Assembly: GCA_023260615.1 (NCBI GenBank) | Contig: JALQUY010000042.1 | Span: 1-12,430 of the forward strand | Direction of reading: 5' to 3' | From: Schleiferiaceae bacterium | Lineage (GTDB): Bacteria > Bacteroidota > Bacteroidia > Flavobacteriales > Schleiferiaceae | Length of the DNA stretch: 12,430 nucleotides | Part shown: positions 6,235 through 12,430 of the stretch, piece by piece | How positions within the stretch are numbered: position 1 is the first letter of the stretch | Layout: every line of letters begins with the position of its first letter | Translations under genes and position numbers: made by a program | Notes under the pieces: model-generated | The model's database searches: none | What the model was told of the DNA's origin: nothing | What the model saw: the letters and a program-made list of their open reading frames with translations, nothing else

Positions 6235-7215
6235 TTAGCCGCGGTACAGGACTTGCTTAACGGCTTGGATCAATTGCTCCTTATTGGGGAGGAAAGCCTC
6301 CATCAAGGTAGGCGCATAGGCCGCAGGGGTATCTGCCGTGGTCAAGCGAATGATGGGCGCATCCAAGTAGTCAAAGGCACGCTTCTGCACCATGTAGGTG
6401 ATCTCCGTAGAGATGCTACCCAAGGGCCATGCCTCTTCCAAGCAGACCAATCGGTTGGTCTTTTTCACGGATTCAATGACGGTATCGTAGTCAATCGGGC
6501 GAACCGTGCGCAAGTCAATGACCTCCAAAGAAATGCCTTCTGCAGCCAATTCCTCAGCAGCTTGCAACGCCACTTTGATAATCTTACCGAAAGAAACTAC
6601 CGTCACGTCGGTACCCTCTCGCTTGATGTCCGCAACGCCCAAGGGGATGGTGTACTCTTCTTCAGGCACTTCGCCCTTGTCGCCGTACATCTGCTCCGAC
6701 TCCATCACAATAACAGGATCCTCATCGCGGATAGCCGCTTTGAGCAAGCCCTTCATATCGTAAGGGTTTGAAGGAACTACCACTTTCAAGCCTGGGCAGT
6801 TGGCGTACCAGCTTTCAAACGCTTGGCTGTGCGTAGCGGCGAGCTGACCGGCCGAAGCCGTAGGTCCGCGGAAAACGATAGGAATATTGAATTGGCCACC
6901 GCTCATCTGACGCATTTTTGCGGCATTGTTGATGATTTGGTCAATGGCCACCATCGAAAAGTTGAAGGTCATGAACTCCACAATGGGGCGTAAACCGTTC
7001 ATGGCAGCGCCCACTGCGATACCGGCAAATCCGAGCTCAGCAATAGGGGTGTCCAATACGCGCTTGGGTCCAAACTCATCGAGCATGCCCTTAGACGCTT
7101 TGTAGGCACCGTTGTATTCAGCCACTTCTTCACCCATCAGGATGATGTTCTCATCGTGGCGCATTTCTTCGCTCATGGCTTCGGCCACAGCTTCGCGGAA
7201 TTGAATCTGACGCAT
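6235..7215 (-). CDS. pdhB: Pyruvate dehydrogenase E1 component, beta subunit
   Basis: The 326-residue product is the beta chain of the thiamine-diphosphate E1 of the pyruvate dehydrogenase complex, which decarboxylates pyruvate and acetylates the E2 lipoyl group. 'ILMGEEVAEYNGAYKASKGM' (25-44), 'DTPIAELGFAGIAVGAAMNG' (55-74) with the ThDP-activating E60, 'PIVEFMTFNF' (77-86), 'RGPTASAGQLAATHSQAFESW' with H129 around 116-136, and 'EVIDLRTVRPID' (231-242) are characteristic. The branched-chain E1 beta is the main alternative but the motifs fit PDH better. No alpha subunit or E2 gene is adjacent, so the complex is encoded elsewhere in part. The ATG at 7213-7215 is chosen since family similarity starts there; the open frame further upstream is antisense to etfB. 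It diverges from etfB. Confidence 0.95.
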   Translation of the reverse strand: MRQIQFREAVAEAMSEEMRHDENIILMGEEVAEYNGAYKASKGMLDEFGPKRVLDTPIAELGFAGIAVGAAMNGLRPIVEFMTFNFSMVAIDQIINNAAKMRQMSGGQFNIPIVFRGPTASAGQLAATHSQAFESWYANCPGLKVVVPSNPYDMKGLLKAAIRDEDPVIVMESEQMYGDKGEVPEEEYTIPLGVADIKREGTDVTVVSFGKIIKVALQAAEELAAEGISLEVIDLRTVRPIDYDTVIESVKKTNRLVCLEEAWPLGSISTEITYMVQKRAFDYLDAPIIRLTTADTPAAYAPTLMEAFLPNKEQLIQAVKQVLYRG

Positions 7216-7238
7216 CGCTTTATAACTATTAGGGTCGG

Positions 7239-7246
7239 CAAAAATA
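7239..7246 (-). promoter_or_regulatory. -7 box for pdhB
   Basis: TATTTTTG on the minus strand matches TAnnTTTG and lies 23 bases before the pdhB ATG. No TTG is present at the expected -33 position. It is one arm of an inverted repeat whose other arm is the etfB box. Confidence 0.5.
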
Positions 7247-7259
7247 AGGACTTCAGCCC

Positions 7260-7267
7260 TATTTTTG
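7260..7267 (+). promoter_or_regulatory. -7 box for the etfB-folA operon
   Basis: TATTTTTG on the plus strand matches TAnnTTTG, 41 bases before the etfB ATG. No TTG is present at the -33 position. It is the only candidate in the 93-bp divergent gap for driving the six-gene run. Confidence 0.5.
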
Positions 7268-7295
7268 TGGCACTTTGTCGCCCGAATGATGAAGT

Positions 7296-7302
7296 AAAAA
7301 GG
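7296..7302 (+). promoter_or_regulatory. Shine-Dalgarno-like site of etfB
   Basis: AAAAAGG stands 6 bases before the ATG at 7309. It supports that start over earlier codons of the same open frame, which would run through the promoter region. Confidence 0.55.
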
Positions 7303-7308
7303 CTCAAC

Positions 7309-8055
7309 ATGAAGATATTGGTTTGTATCAGCCACGTGCCCGACACCACCGCGAAGATTCAATTCACGGCAAACGGTGCGGCTCTGGACCCGGCTGGCGT
7401 ACAATTTGTCATCAATCCCTACGATGAATTCGGCCTCACGAAGGCCCTCCAACTCAAAGAAACCCACGGCGGCAGCGTCACCGTCATCACCTACGGCGAC
7501 GCCAGCGTGGAAGCCACCTTGCGCAAGGCCCTGGCCATCGGCGCGGACGACGCGGTTCGCCTCGACGGCGTTCCCACGGACGCCCTCCAAGTGGCTTCCG
7601 AGCTCGCCGCCCACATCCAGGGCGCCGGCTACGACCTCATTATTTGCGGCCAAGAATCCATCGACTACAACGGCGGCATTGTGCCCGGCGCGCTCGCTGC
7701 CCTGCTCGACCTCCCCTTTGTCAATGCCTGCATTGGCCTCGACGTTACAGGTAGCTCCGCGAATTTGCTGCGCGAAATCGACGGCGGCAAGGAAGAGGTT
7801 GCTGCCTCCCTGCCCTTGGTCATTGGTGGCAAAAAAGGCCTCGTTGAAGAGAGCGAACTCCGCATTCCCAACATGCGCGGCATTATGACGGCACGCACCA
7901 AGCCCCTAGCCGTCACGGCTCTGACGGGTGCCGCTGCGGCCACGGCTGCGGTATCCTTCGCCAAGCCTGCCCCAAAAGCAGCCGTACAACTCATTGATCC
8001 GTCTAACCTCGACGAGCTGGTTCGCCGCCTGCACGAAGAAGCCAAAGTCATTTAA
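7309..8055 (+). CDS. etfB: Electron transfer flavoprotein, beta subunit
   Basis: The 248-residue subunit pairs with EtfA to carry electrons from acyl-CoA and related dehydrogenases to the ETF:quinone oxidoreductase. It starts 'MKILVCISHVPDTTAKI', has 'NPYDEFGLTKALQLKE' at 36-51 and 'DLIICGQESIDYNGGIVPGA' at 109-128. It also carries the ETF-beta signature region at about 155-195 ('REIDGGKEEVAASLP', then 'RIPNMRGIMTAR'). The dehydrogenase partners are not in this window. The start at 7309 is fixed by family alignment from memory and by an AAAAAGG leader. It is the first gene of the plus-strand operon, with the etfA start 2 bases after its stop. Confidence 0.96.
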   Translation: MKILVCISHVPDTTAKIQFTANGAALDPAGVQFVINPYDEFGLTKALQLKETHGGSVTVITYGDASVEATLRKALAIGADDAVRLDGVPTDALQVASELAAHIQGAGYDLIICGQESIDYNGGIVPGALAALLDLPFVNACIGLDVTGSSANLLREIDGGKEEVAASLPLVIGGKKGLVEESELRIPNMRGIMTARTKPLAVTALTGAAAATAAVSFAKPAPKAAVQLIDPSNLDELVRRLHEEAKVI

Positions 8056-8057
8056 GC

Positions 8058-9008
8058 ATGGTCCTCATTTTTGCCGAAACCTGGAACGGTCAGTTCAAGA
8101 AATCCACGTTTGAAGCCGTGCGCTACGGCGCAGAATGTGCCAAAGCCCAAGGCAGTCAAGCGATCGCCGTGGTCGTCGGTGCCTGCGATCCCTTGGTAGA
8201 GACCCTCGGGGCCTACGGAGCCGCGAAAGTGGTCCACCTCAAGGGCAGCGACCGCTTTGAACCCCATGCCTACGCCGGGGCCCTGGGTGCCTTGGCGGCC
8301 GAGCTCGGCGCCACGCAGATTGTGGTGAGCGGCACCGCGAACGGAAAGTCCTTGGCGGGCGTGCTCGCCGCCAAAGCAAACGCGGGTTGCATCAGCAATG
8401 TAACCGCCTTGCCCAGCAGCTACAGCCCACTGACGGTGCAACGCAGCGCCTTCTCATCGAAGGGCATCGAGCAGTGCAGCAGTGCCACTGCCTGCACCGT
8501 GTTGGTCCTCGTTCCCAATGCGTTGGGCACTGGCGCTGCGGGCGCAGAGCAGGCGGCCGCCGAAGATCGCGACGTGGCCTTTGTAGGCAAGTCGACGCCG
8601 GGCGCCGCGCAGGTGGCCAGTGGGAAGATTCCGTTGCCTGAAGCAGAGCGGGTCGTTTCAGCTGGTCGCGGCTTGAAGGGGCCTGACAACTGGGGCATGG
8701 TCGAAGAATTGGCCGCCGTACTCAACGCTGGCACCGCCTGCTCCAAGCCCGTTTCAGACATTGGATGGCGTCCCCACTCCGAACACGTGGGCCAAACCGG
8801 CATTCAAATCAACCCCCAGCTCTACATCGCCATTGGCATTTCGGGTGCGATTCAGCATTTGGCCGGTGTAAGCGGATCCAAAACCATTGTGGTCATCAAC
8901 AACGATCCAGAGGCCCCGTTCTTCAAGGCCGCCGATTACGGCATTGTAGGAGACGCCTTCGACGTGCTTCCCCGCTTGACCGCGGCGCTTAAAGCCCACC
9001 TGAACTAA
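8058..9008 (+). CDS. etfA: Electron transfer flavoprotein, alpha subunit
   Basis: The 316-residue subunit binds the redox FAD of the ETF heterodimer. The C-terminal FAD domain is clear: 'VVSAGRGLKGPDNWGMVEEL' (199-218), 'CSKPVSDIGWRPHSEHVGQTG' region (228-248), 'LYIAIGISGAIQHLAGVSGS' (255-274) and 'VVINNDPEAPFFKAADYGIVGD' region (278-299). The N-terminal half (1-190) is the more variable alpha/beta domain starting 'MVLIFAETWNGQFKKSTFEA'. At the usual S-R of the FAD motif this protein has S-K (K230), which I believe is common in Bacteroidota and so not a defect. It follows etfB by 2 bases, and its TAA directly abuts the ATG of the next gene, a sign of tight translational coupling. Confidence 0.96.
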   Translation: MVLIFAETWNGQFKKSTFEAVRYGAECAKAQGSQAIAVVVGACDPLVETLGAYGAAKVVHLKGSDRFEPHAYAGALGALAAELGATQIVVSGTANGKSLAGVLAAKANAGCISNVTALPSSYSPLTVQRSAFSSKGIEQCSSATACTVLVLVPNALGTGAAGAEQAAAEDRDVAFVGKSTPGAAQVASGKIPLPEAERVVSAGRGLKGPDNWGMVEELAAVLNAGTACSKPVSDIGWRPHSEHVGQTGIQINPQLYIAIGISGAIQHLAGVSGSKTIVVINNDPEAPFFKAADYGIVGDAFDVLPRLTAALKAHLN

Positions 9009-9620
9009 ATGGGCGACCGCATCCGCCTCCACGTAAAAGGCCTCACCTACAGTGAGCGCCCCACTGGCGCCTATGCGCTCTTGTTGGAGTCGGAGACGGA
9101 CAAGCGCAAGCTGCCCATTGTCATTGGGGCCTTTGAAGCGCAGAGCATTGCCATTGCTTTGGATAAAATGACGCGCCCTCCCCGGCCTATGACGCATGAT
9201 CTCTTTGCGTCGGTGATGGATGCACATGACGTTCGGCTCAAGGAAGTCGTTATCCAAGACCTGCAGGACGGCGTGTTCTATGCCGTTTTGATCTTTGAAC
9301 GCGACGGCGAGGAGCGAACTACGGATGCACGTCCGTCGGATGCCATTGCCCTGGCCTTGCGCGCGGACTGCCCCATCTTCGCGAGCCAAAGCGTCATGGA
9401 GAAGGCCAGTTTGGCAGAGAGCGAGGCCAAAGTAGCTTCGGTACAAGCCGATACCATCGAGGATGAAATCCCCGACGGTGACCCACTCGAAGCCCCTGAA
9501 ACCGCTCAAGCCCTTGGCAAGGCCACCGTGGAAACCCTAAATGAATGGCTCGACCGTGCATTAGAGCAAGAAGATTACGAACTTGCCGCTCGCATCCGCG
9601 ACGAACTGAATAAACGCTAA
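9009..9620 (+). CDS. Bifunctional nuclease family (DUF151/BFN) protein with C-terminal UVR motif
   Basis: The 203-residue protein has a DUF151 domain at about 3-130, with 'LPIVIGAFEAQSIAIAL' (35-51), 'RPMTHDLF' (59-66), 'VFYAVLIFERDGEERTTDAR' (89-108) and 'PSDAIALALRADCPIF' (109-124). An acidic linker (about 135-170) leads to a UVR-type helical hairpin, 'LDRALEQEDYELAARIRDEL' at 181-200, the motif by which UvrB and UvrC interact. DUF151 proteins have been described as nucleases acting on RNA and DNA in plants, but the bacterial role is not well defined. The domain pairing suggests a partner carrying a matching UVR motif. The ATG follows the etfA stop with no gap, and the transporter starts 1 base after its stop. 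Confidence 0.9.
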   Translation: MGDRIRLHVKGLTYSERPTGAYALLLESETDKRKLPIVIGAFEAQSIAIALDKMTRPPRPMTHDLFASVMDAHDVRLKEVVIQDLQDGVFYAVLIFERDGEERTTDARPSDAIALALRADCPIFASQSVMEKASLAESEAKVASVQADTIEDEIPDGDPLEAPETAQALGKATVETLNEWLDRALEQEDYELAARIRDELNKR

Positions 9621-9621
9621 C

Positions 9622-10905
9622 ATGGAAATTTTACGCGCCCTCGCCAGCTTGGTTTTATTGCTAGGCATCCTCTTCCTCGCCAGCACCAATCGGCGCGCCA
9701 TTTCCTGGTCGCTCGTCGCGAAAGGGCTACTCATCCAGTTTGGACTCGCCTACTTGATTCTAGAGGTGGATACGATTTCTAGCGTTTTTGATGCCATCGG
9801 CAAAGGCTTTGTGGCCTTGCTTGGATTTGCACGCGAGGGCAGCCTCTTTCTCTTTGGCGATTTGGTCGGTCGCGTAGACAGCTTTGGCTACATTTTCGCC
9901 TTCCAAGTGCTCCCCACTATTGTCTTTTTTAGCGCCATCACCAGCCTACTCTTCCACTTTGGCATCTTGCAGAAGGTCGTTTGGGTCTTCGCTTGGTTCA
10001 TGAAGCGCACGCTTAAACTTTCAGGAGCCGAATCCCTTTCCGCCGCCGCCAACGTCTTCGTGGGCCAAACGGAAGCTCCGCTGCTCGTGAAGCCCTATAT
10101 CGCCGGTATGACGCGGTCCGAACTCCTCTGCCTCATGTCTGGCGGCATGTCCACGATTGCGGGGGCCGTATTGGCCGCTTACATCAACTACTTAGGTGGA
10201 CCCGATGAAGCCCGTCAAGTTTTCTTTGCCCGCCACCTCCTTGCCGCCTCGGTCATGAGTGCTCCGGCCGCCATCATTGCCGCAAAAATCCTCATTCCCG
10301 AAACGGAGAAATTCGTCGACACGGCGGAAGTGGAAATCGAAAAGCAAGGCAACTGGCTGGAGGCTATTGCCCACGGCACAGGAGATGGCTTGAAAATGGC
10401 TGTGAACGTAGGCGTCATGCTCTTGGTCTTCACGGCCTTGATTGCTTTGGCAAACGCCCTGTTGGGGGGCGCTTTGGGCGAATGGACCGGCTTAAACGCC
10501 TGGTTAACGGATGCCACCAGCGGCCGCTACACCGAATTCAACCTTCAAGCCATCTTTGGCCTCACCCTGGCTCCCCTCACCTGGCTGATGGGGGTGCCTT
10601 GGAGTGACGCAGCGGCTGTGGGTCAATTGCTCGGCGAGAAAACCGTTTTGAATGAATTCTACGCCTATGTCAGCATGGGCAGCTTAATGGAAAACGGCCA
10701 ACTCGCCTCGGAGAAAGCGCAAATTTTGGCCACGTATATCCTGTGCGGCTTTGCCAACTTTGCCTCCATCGGCATTCAAATCGGCGGCATTGGTGCGCTC
10801 GCTCCTGGTCGTCGCAAGGACCTCAGTAAAATGGGCTTGCGCGCTCTTTTAGCGGGTACGGCCGCCTCTTTATTTACGGCTATCTTAGTGGGCCTGTTGT
10901 ACTAA
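9622..10905 (+). CDS. Concentrative nucleoside transporter (CNT/NupC family)
   Basis: The 427-residue inner-membrane protein imports nucleosides by symport with H+ or Na+. CNT hallmarks are 'VFVGQTEAPLLVKPYI' (145-160), 'SGGMSTIAGAVLAAYI' (173-188), 'NEFYAY' (344-349) and 'CGFANFASIGIQIGGIGALA' (375-394). In structurally known CNTs the GQTEAP and NEF segments contribute to nucleoside and cation binding. Hydrophobic segments run from the N-terminus to 'LLAGTAASLFTAILVGLLY' at the end, with a polar stretch around 226-250. Which cation is used cannot be read. Its place just before thyA and folA, and the kinase at 2989, fit a role in thymidine or deoxynucleoside salvage. thyA begins 15 bases after the stop. 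Confidence 0.93.
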   Translation: MEILRALASLVLLLGILFLASTNRRAISWSLVAKGLLIQFGLAYLILEVDTISSVFDAIGKGFVALLGFAREGSLFLFGDLVGRVDSFGYIFAFQVLPTIVFFSAITSLLFHFGILQKVVWVFAWFMKRTLKLSGAESLSAAANVFVGQTEAPLLVKPYIAGMTRSELLCLMSGGMSTIAGAVLAAYINYLGGPDEARQVFFARHLLAASVMSAPAAIIAAKILIPETEKFVDTAEVEIEKQGNWLEAIAHGTGDGLKMAVNVGVMLLVFTALIALANALLGGALGEWTGLNAWLTDATSGRYTEFNLQAIFGLTLAPLTWLMGVPWSDAAAVGQLLGEKTVLNEFYAYVSMGSLMENGQLASEKAQILATYILCGFANFASIGIQIGGIGALAPGRRKDLSKMGLRALLAGTAASLFTAILVGLLY

Positions 10906-10920
10906 GATTCCGCCGATACG

Positions 10921-11799
10921 ATGAAAGCCTACCACGAACTGATTGAACGTGTCCTCGCTGAGGGCGTGAAAAAAGAGGATCGCACAGGTACGGGCACCCT
11001 ATCCGTATTTGGGCACCAAATGCGCTTCAACCTTCAGGAAGGCTTCCCGATGATGACCACGAAGAAGCTGCATTTGAAGAGCATCTTGCACGAACTCATC
11101 TGGTTTATCCGCGGCGAAACCAACATCCGTTACCTCTGCCAACATGGGGTGCGCATTTGGGACGATTGGCCCTACGCCAAGTACAAAGCCTCGGCCGACT
11201 TCCAAGGCGAGGACATTCGCGCCTTCGCCGCACGCGTGGCTGAAGATGCCGCCTTTGCCGCACAATGGGGCGAATTGGGTCCCGTCTACGGCCACCAGTG
11301 GCGCTCTTGGCCCGGCCCCAACGGCGCCGTCGACCAGCTCAAGCAGGTCCTCGAAGACCTTCGCAAGAACCCCGATTCCCGCCGCCACATCGTGAGCGCT
11401 TGGAATCCCGGCTACATCGACCAGATGGCCTTGCCTCCCTGCCATGCCTTCTTCCAATTTTACGTCGCAGACGGAAAGTTGAGCTGCCAGCTCTACCAAC
11501 GCTCCGCCGACATCTTCTTGGGCGTGCCCTTTAACATTGCCTCCTACGCTCTGCTTGTGCACTTCATGGCGCGCGATTTAGGCCTTGAAGTTGGGGACTT
11601 TGTGCACACCTTGGGCGACGCGCATATTTACAGCAACCACCTCGACCAGGTCAAACTTCAGATTAGCCGCGAGCCACGTGCTCTCCCTAGCCTTTGGCTC
11701 AATCCAGAGGTCACCTCCTTGTTTGACTTCACGTACGATGACGTGCGTTTGGACGGCTACGATCCCCATCCGCATATCGCGGGGGCGGTGGCGGTTTAA
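10921..11799 (+). CDS. thyA: Thymidylate synthase
   Basis: The 292-residue cytoplasmic enzyme methylates dUMP to dTMP using methylene-tetrahydrofolate and yields dihydrofolate. Seen are R21 in 'DRTGTGTLSVFG' (20-31), 'FPMMTTKKLHLKSILHELIW' (42-61), the dUMP phosphate arginines R154-R155 in 'DSRRHIVSAWNP', the active-site C174 in 'ALPPCHAFFQFYV', 'CQLYQRSADIFLGVPFNIAS' (189-208) and 'HIYSNHLDQ' (235-243). It is longer than the 264-residue E. coli enzyme because of an insertion of about 28 residues near 86-115, in the region where the Lactobacillus casei type also carries an insert. The C-terminus ends in AVAV. It lies between the nucleoside transporter and folA, 15 bases from each. Confidence 0.97.
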   Translation: MKAYHELIERVLAEGVKKEDRTGTGTLSVFGHQMRFNLQEGFPMMTTKKLHLKSILHELIWFIRGETNIRYLCQHGVRIWDDWPYAKYKASADFQGEDIRAFAARVAEDAAFAAQWGELGPVYGHQWRSWPGPNGAVDQLKQVLEDLRKNPDSRRHIVSAWNPGYIDQMALPPCHAFFQFYVADGKLSCQLYQRSADIFLGVPFNIASYALLVHFMARDLGLEVGDFVHTLGDAHIYSNHLDQVKLQISREPRALPSLWLNPEVTSLFDFTYDDVRLDGYDPHPHIAGAVAV

Positions 11800-11814
11800 T
11801 TCTATTCGGCCCGA

Positions 11815-12306
11815 ATGCTCACCCTCATCGTCGCTCACGACCAAAATCGCCTCATCGGCGGTGGCAATGCCCTCCTCTGGCACCTCCCTGAGGACCTGAA
11901 GCGCTTTAAAGCCTTGACCAGCGGCCACCCCATCCTGATGGGCCGAAAAACCTTTGAATCCATCGGCCGCCCACTACCCAACCGCGCCAACATCGTCATC
12001 ACGCGGAATAGCGACTGGACCCACGAAGGCGTCCACACGGCCTCCAGCCTCGAAGAAGCTATCGGCATGGCCTCGATGATGGACTCGCAAATCTTCTTAA
12101 TCGGCGGCGGCGAACTCTATGCCCAGGGACTTCCCCATGCCGACGTCCTCGAAATCACCGAAGTGCACGCCACCTACGAAGGCGACACCTGGTTTCCCGA
12201 CTACCGTGACGCCTTCACCGAAGTGGGCCGCGAGTCCCACCCTGCCACGGTGGAACAGCCCTTGGCGCACGACTTTGTGCGTTGGGTAAAACGGATAAAG
12301 AAATAA
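11815..12306 (+). CDS. folA: Dihydrofolate reductase
   Basis: The 163-residue enzyme reduces the dihydrofolate released by ThyA to tetrahydrofolate with NADPH. Diagnostic parts are 'IVAHDQNRLIGGGNALLWHL' (5-24) with W22, the catalytic acid D27 in 'LPEDLKRF', 'GRKTFESIGRPLPNR' (43-57) with the folate-binding R57, 'IVITRN' (60-65), and the NADPH-binding 'IFLIGGGELY' (93-102). Length is normal for a bacterial chromosomal DHFR and no resistance-type features stand out. It is the last visible gene of the plus-strand operon, 15 bases after thyA. I see no clear U-tract terminator behind it. Confidence 0.96.
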   Translation: MLTLIVAHDQNRLIGGGNALLWHLPEDLKRFKALTSGHPILMGRKTFESIGRPLPNRANIVITRNSDWTHEGVHTASSLEEAIGMASMMDSQIFLIGGGELYAQGLPHADVLEITEVHATYEGDTWFPDYRDAFTEVGRESHPATVEQPLAHDFVRWVKRIKK

Positions 12307-12344
12307 CTTCTCCTCTTTCTATAATATTAGTCGCTTGTGCGTGG

Positions 12345-12367
12345 AATTCAGTATTGAAAACTGAATT
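12345..12367. repeat. Inverted repeat downstream of folA
   Basis: AATTCAGT (12345-12352) and ACTGAATT (12360-12367) are perfect inverted copies around a 7-base spacer. An overlapping pair GTATT/AATAC (12351-12355 and 12368-12372) offers an alternative fold. No T-tract follows, so it is not a standard terminator. It may be an operator for the next gene or a weak 3' hairpin of the operon. Confidence 0.55.
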
Positions 12368-12391
12368 AATACTCGGTCTTAGCCTTTCTCT

Positions 12392-12399
12392 TACTTTTG
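12392..12399 (+). promoter_or_regulatory. Possible -7 box for a gene beyond the window
   Basis: TACTTTTG fits TAnnTTTG within a spacer (12307-12430) that is more AT-rich than the rest. There is no TTG at the -33 distance and the downstream gene is not visible, so this is tentative. Confidence 0.25.
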
Positions 12400-12430
12400 T
12401 TGGCTAACACAAGTACCAAACCATTGGCTA

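Larger units (their letters stand above)
7239..7267. repeat. Inverted repeat joining the two divergent promoter boxes of pdhB and etfB
   Basis: CAAAAATAAGG (7239-7249) and CCCTATTTTTG (7257-7267) are inverted copies over 11 bp with one mismatch, separated by 7 bases. Each arm contains the -7 box for the gene it faces. The element may act as a shared operator or simply reflect paired promoters. Confidence 0.65.

Noticed and set aside
7286..7297. Tiny leader frame ATG-ATG-AAG-TAA before etfB
   Set aside because: Two lysine or methionine codons give no attenuation logic, there is no hairpin, and the etfB leader lies directly over its end. Chance occurrence is likely.
7156..7308. 51-residue N-terminal extension of etfB
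   Set aside because: It is antisense to the start of pdhB and crosses both promoter boxes. A leader and the family start support 7309.
7216..7653. N-terminal extension of pdhB to about 146 extra residues
   Set aside because: The extension runs antisense through etfB and the divergent promoter. Family similarity starts at the ATG at 7215.
8739..8800. EtfA with S-K instead of S-R in the FAD motif as a defect
   Set aside because: All other FAD-binding motifs are intact and I recall S-K-P-V-S-D as usual in this phylum, so it is treated as lineage-typical.
12318..12332. TATAAT-like sequence as a sigma-70 promoter
   Set aside because: The promoters elsewhere in this window follow TAnnTTTG, and no TTGACA-like partner is present.

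Overview
The window is a GC-rich stretch of ordinary bacterial chromosome, most likely from a member of the Bacteroidota close to Flavobacteriales. The evidence is a SusB-type GH97 enzyme, bacterial GH3-family and DUF2797 proteins, a deoxynucleoside kinase of the type I associate with this phylum, a K+-dependent H+-type membrane pyrophosphatase, mostly absent Shine-Dalgarno sequences, and several TAnnTTTG boxes typical of Bacteroidota promoters. I see no phage, transposase, CRISPR, tRNA or rRNA. The placement rests on recognition of protein families, not on a search.

Layout: (1) 1-393 is the 3' end of a GH97 glycosidase. (2) 394-615 is a repeat-dense spacer between convergent genes. (3) 613-1407 (minus) encodes a DUF2797 protein. 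Only 40 bp separate it from a divergent plus-strand pair: a GH3-type acyl-adenylating enzyme (1448-2977) and a deoxynucleoside kinase (2989-3603). (4) Two strong hairpin terminators, centred 100 bp apart, separate the kinase from the convergent pyrophosphatase hppA (3779-6148, minus). The pyrophosphate pump carries an unusual Cys/His-rich C-terminal tail. (5) Next, also on minus, is the pyruvate dehydrogenase E1 beta gene (6235-7215). (6) A short symmetric divergent promoter region (7216-7308) leads into a tight six-gene plus-strand run: etfB, etfA, a bifunctional nuclease-family (DUF151) protein with a UVR motif, a concentrative nucleoside transporter, thyA and folA (7309-12306). (7) The last 124 bases are a more AT-rich spacer with an inverted repeat and a possible promoter for a gene beyond the window.

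Functionally, several genes converge on deoxynucleotide supply. The kinase and nucleoside transporter form a salvage route. ThyA makes dTMP and turns methylene-THF into dihydrofolate, which FolA recycles. The pyrophosphatase recovers energy from the pyrophosphate released by polymerisation and adenylation reactions, including the one expected of the GH3 enzyme. PdhB and ETF belong to central carbon and electron flow. Most of this is housekeeping. The least ordinary items are the metal-ligand-like tail on HppA, the layered repeats at 394-615, the symmetric promoter and operator-like palindromes, and the GH3 enzyme of unknown substrate.
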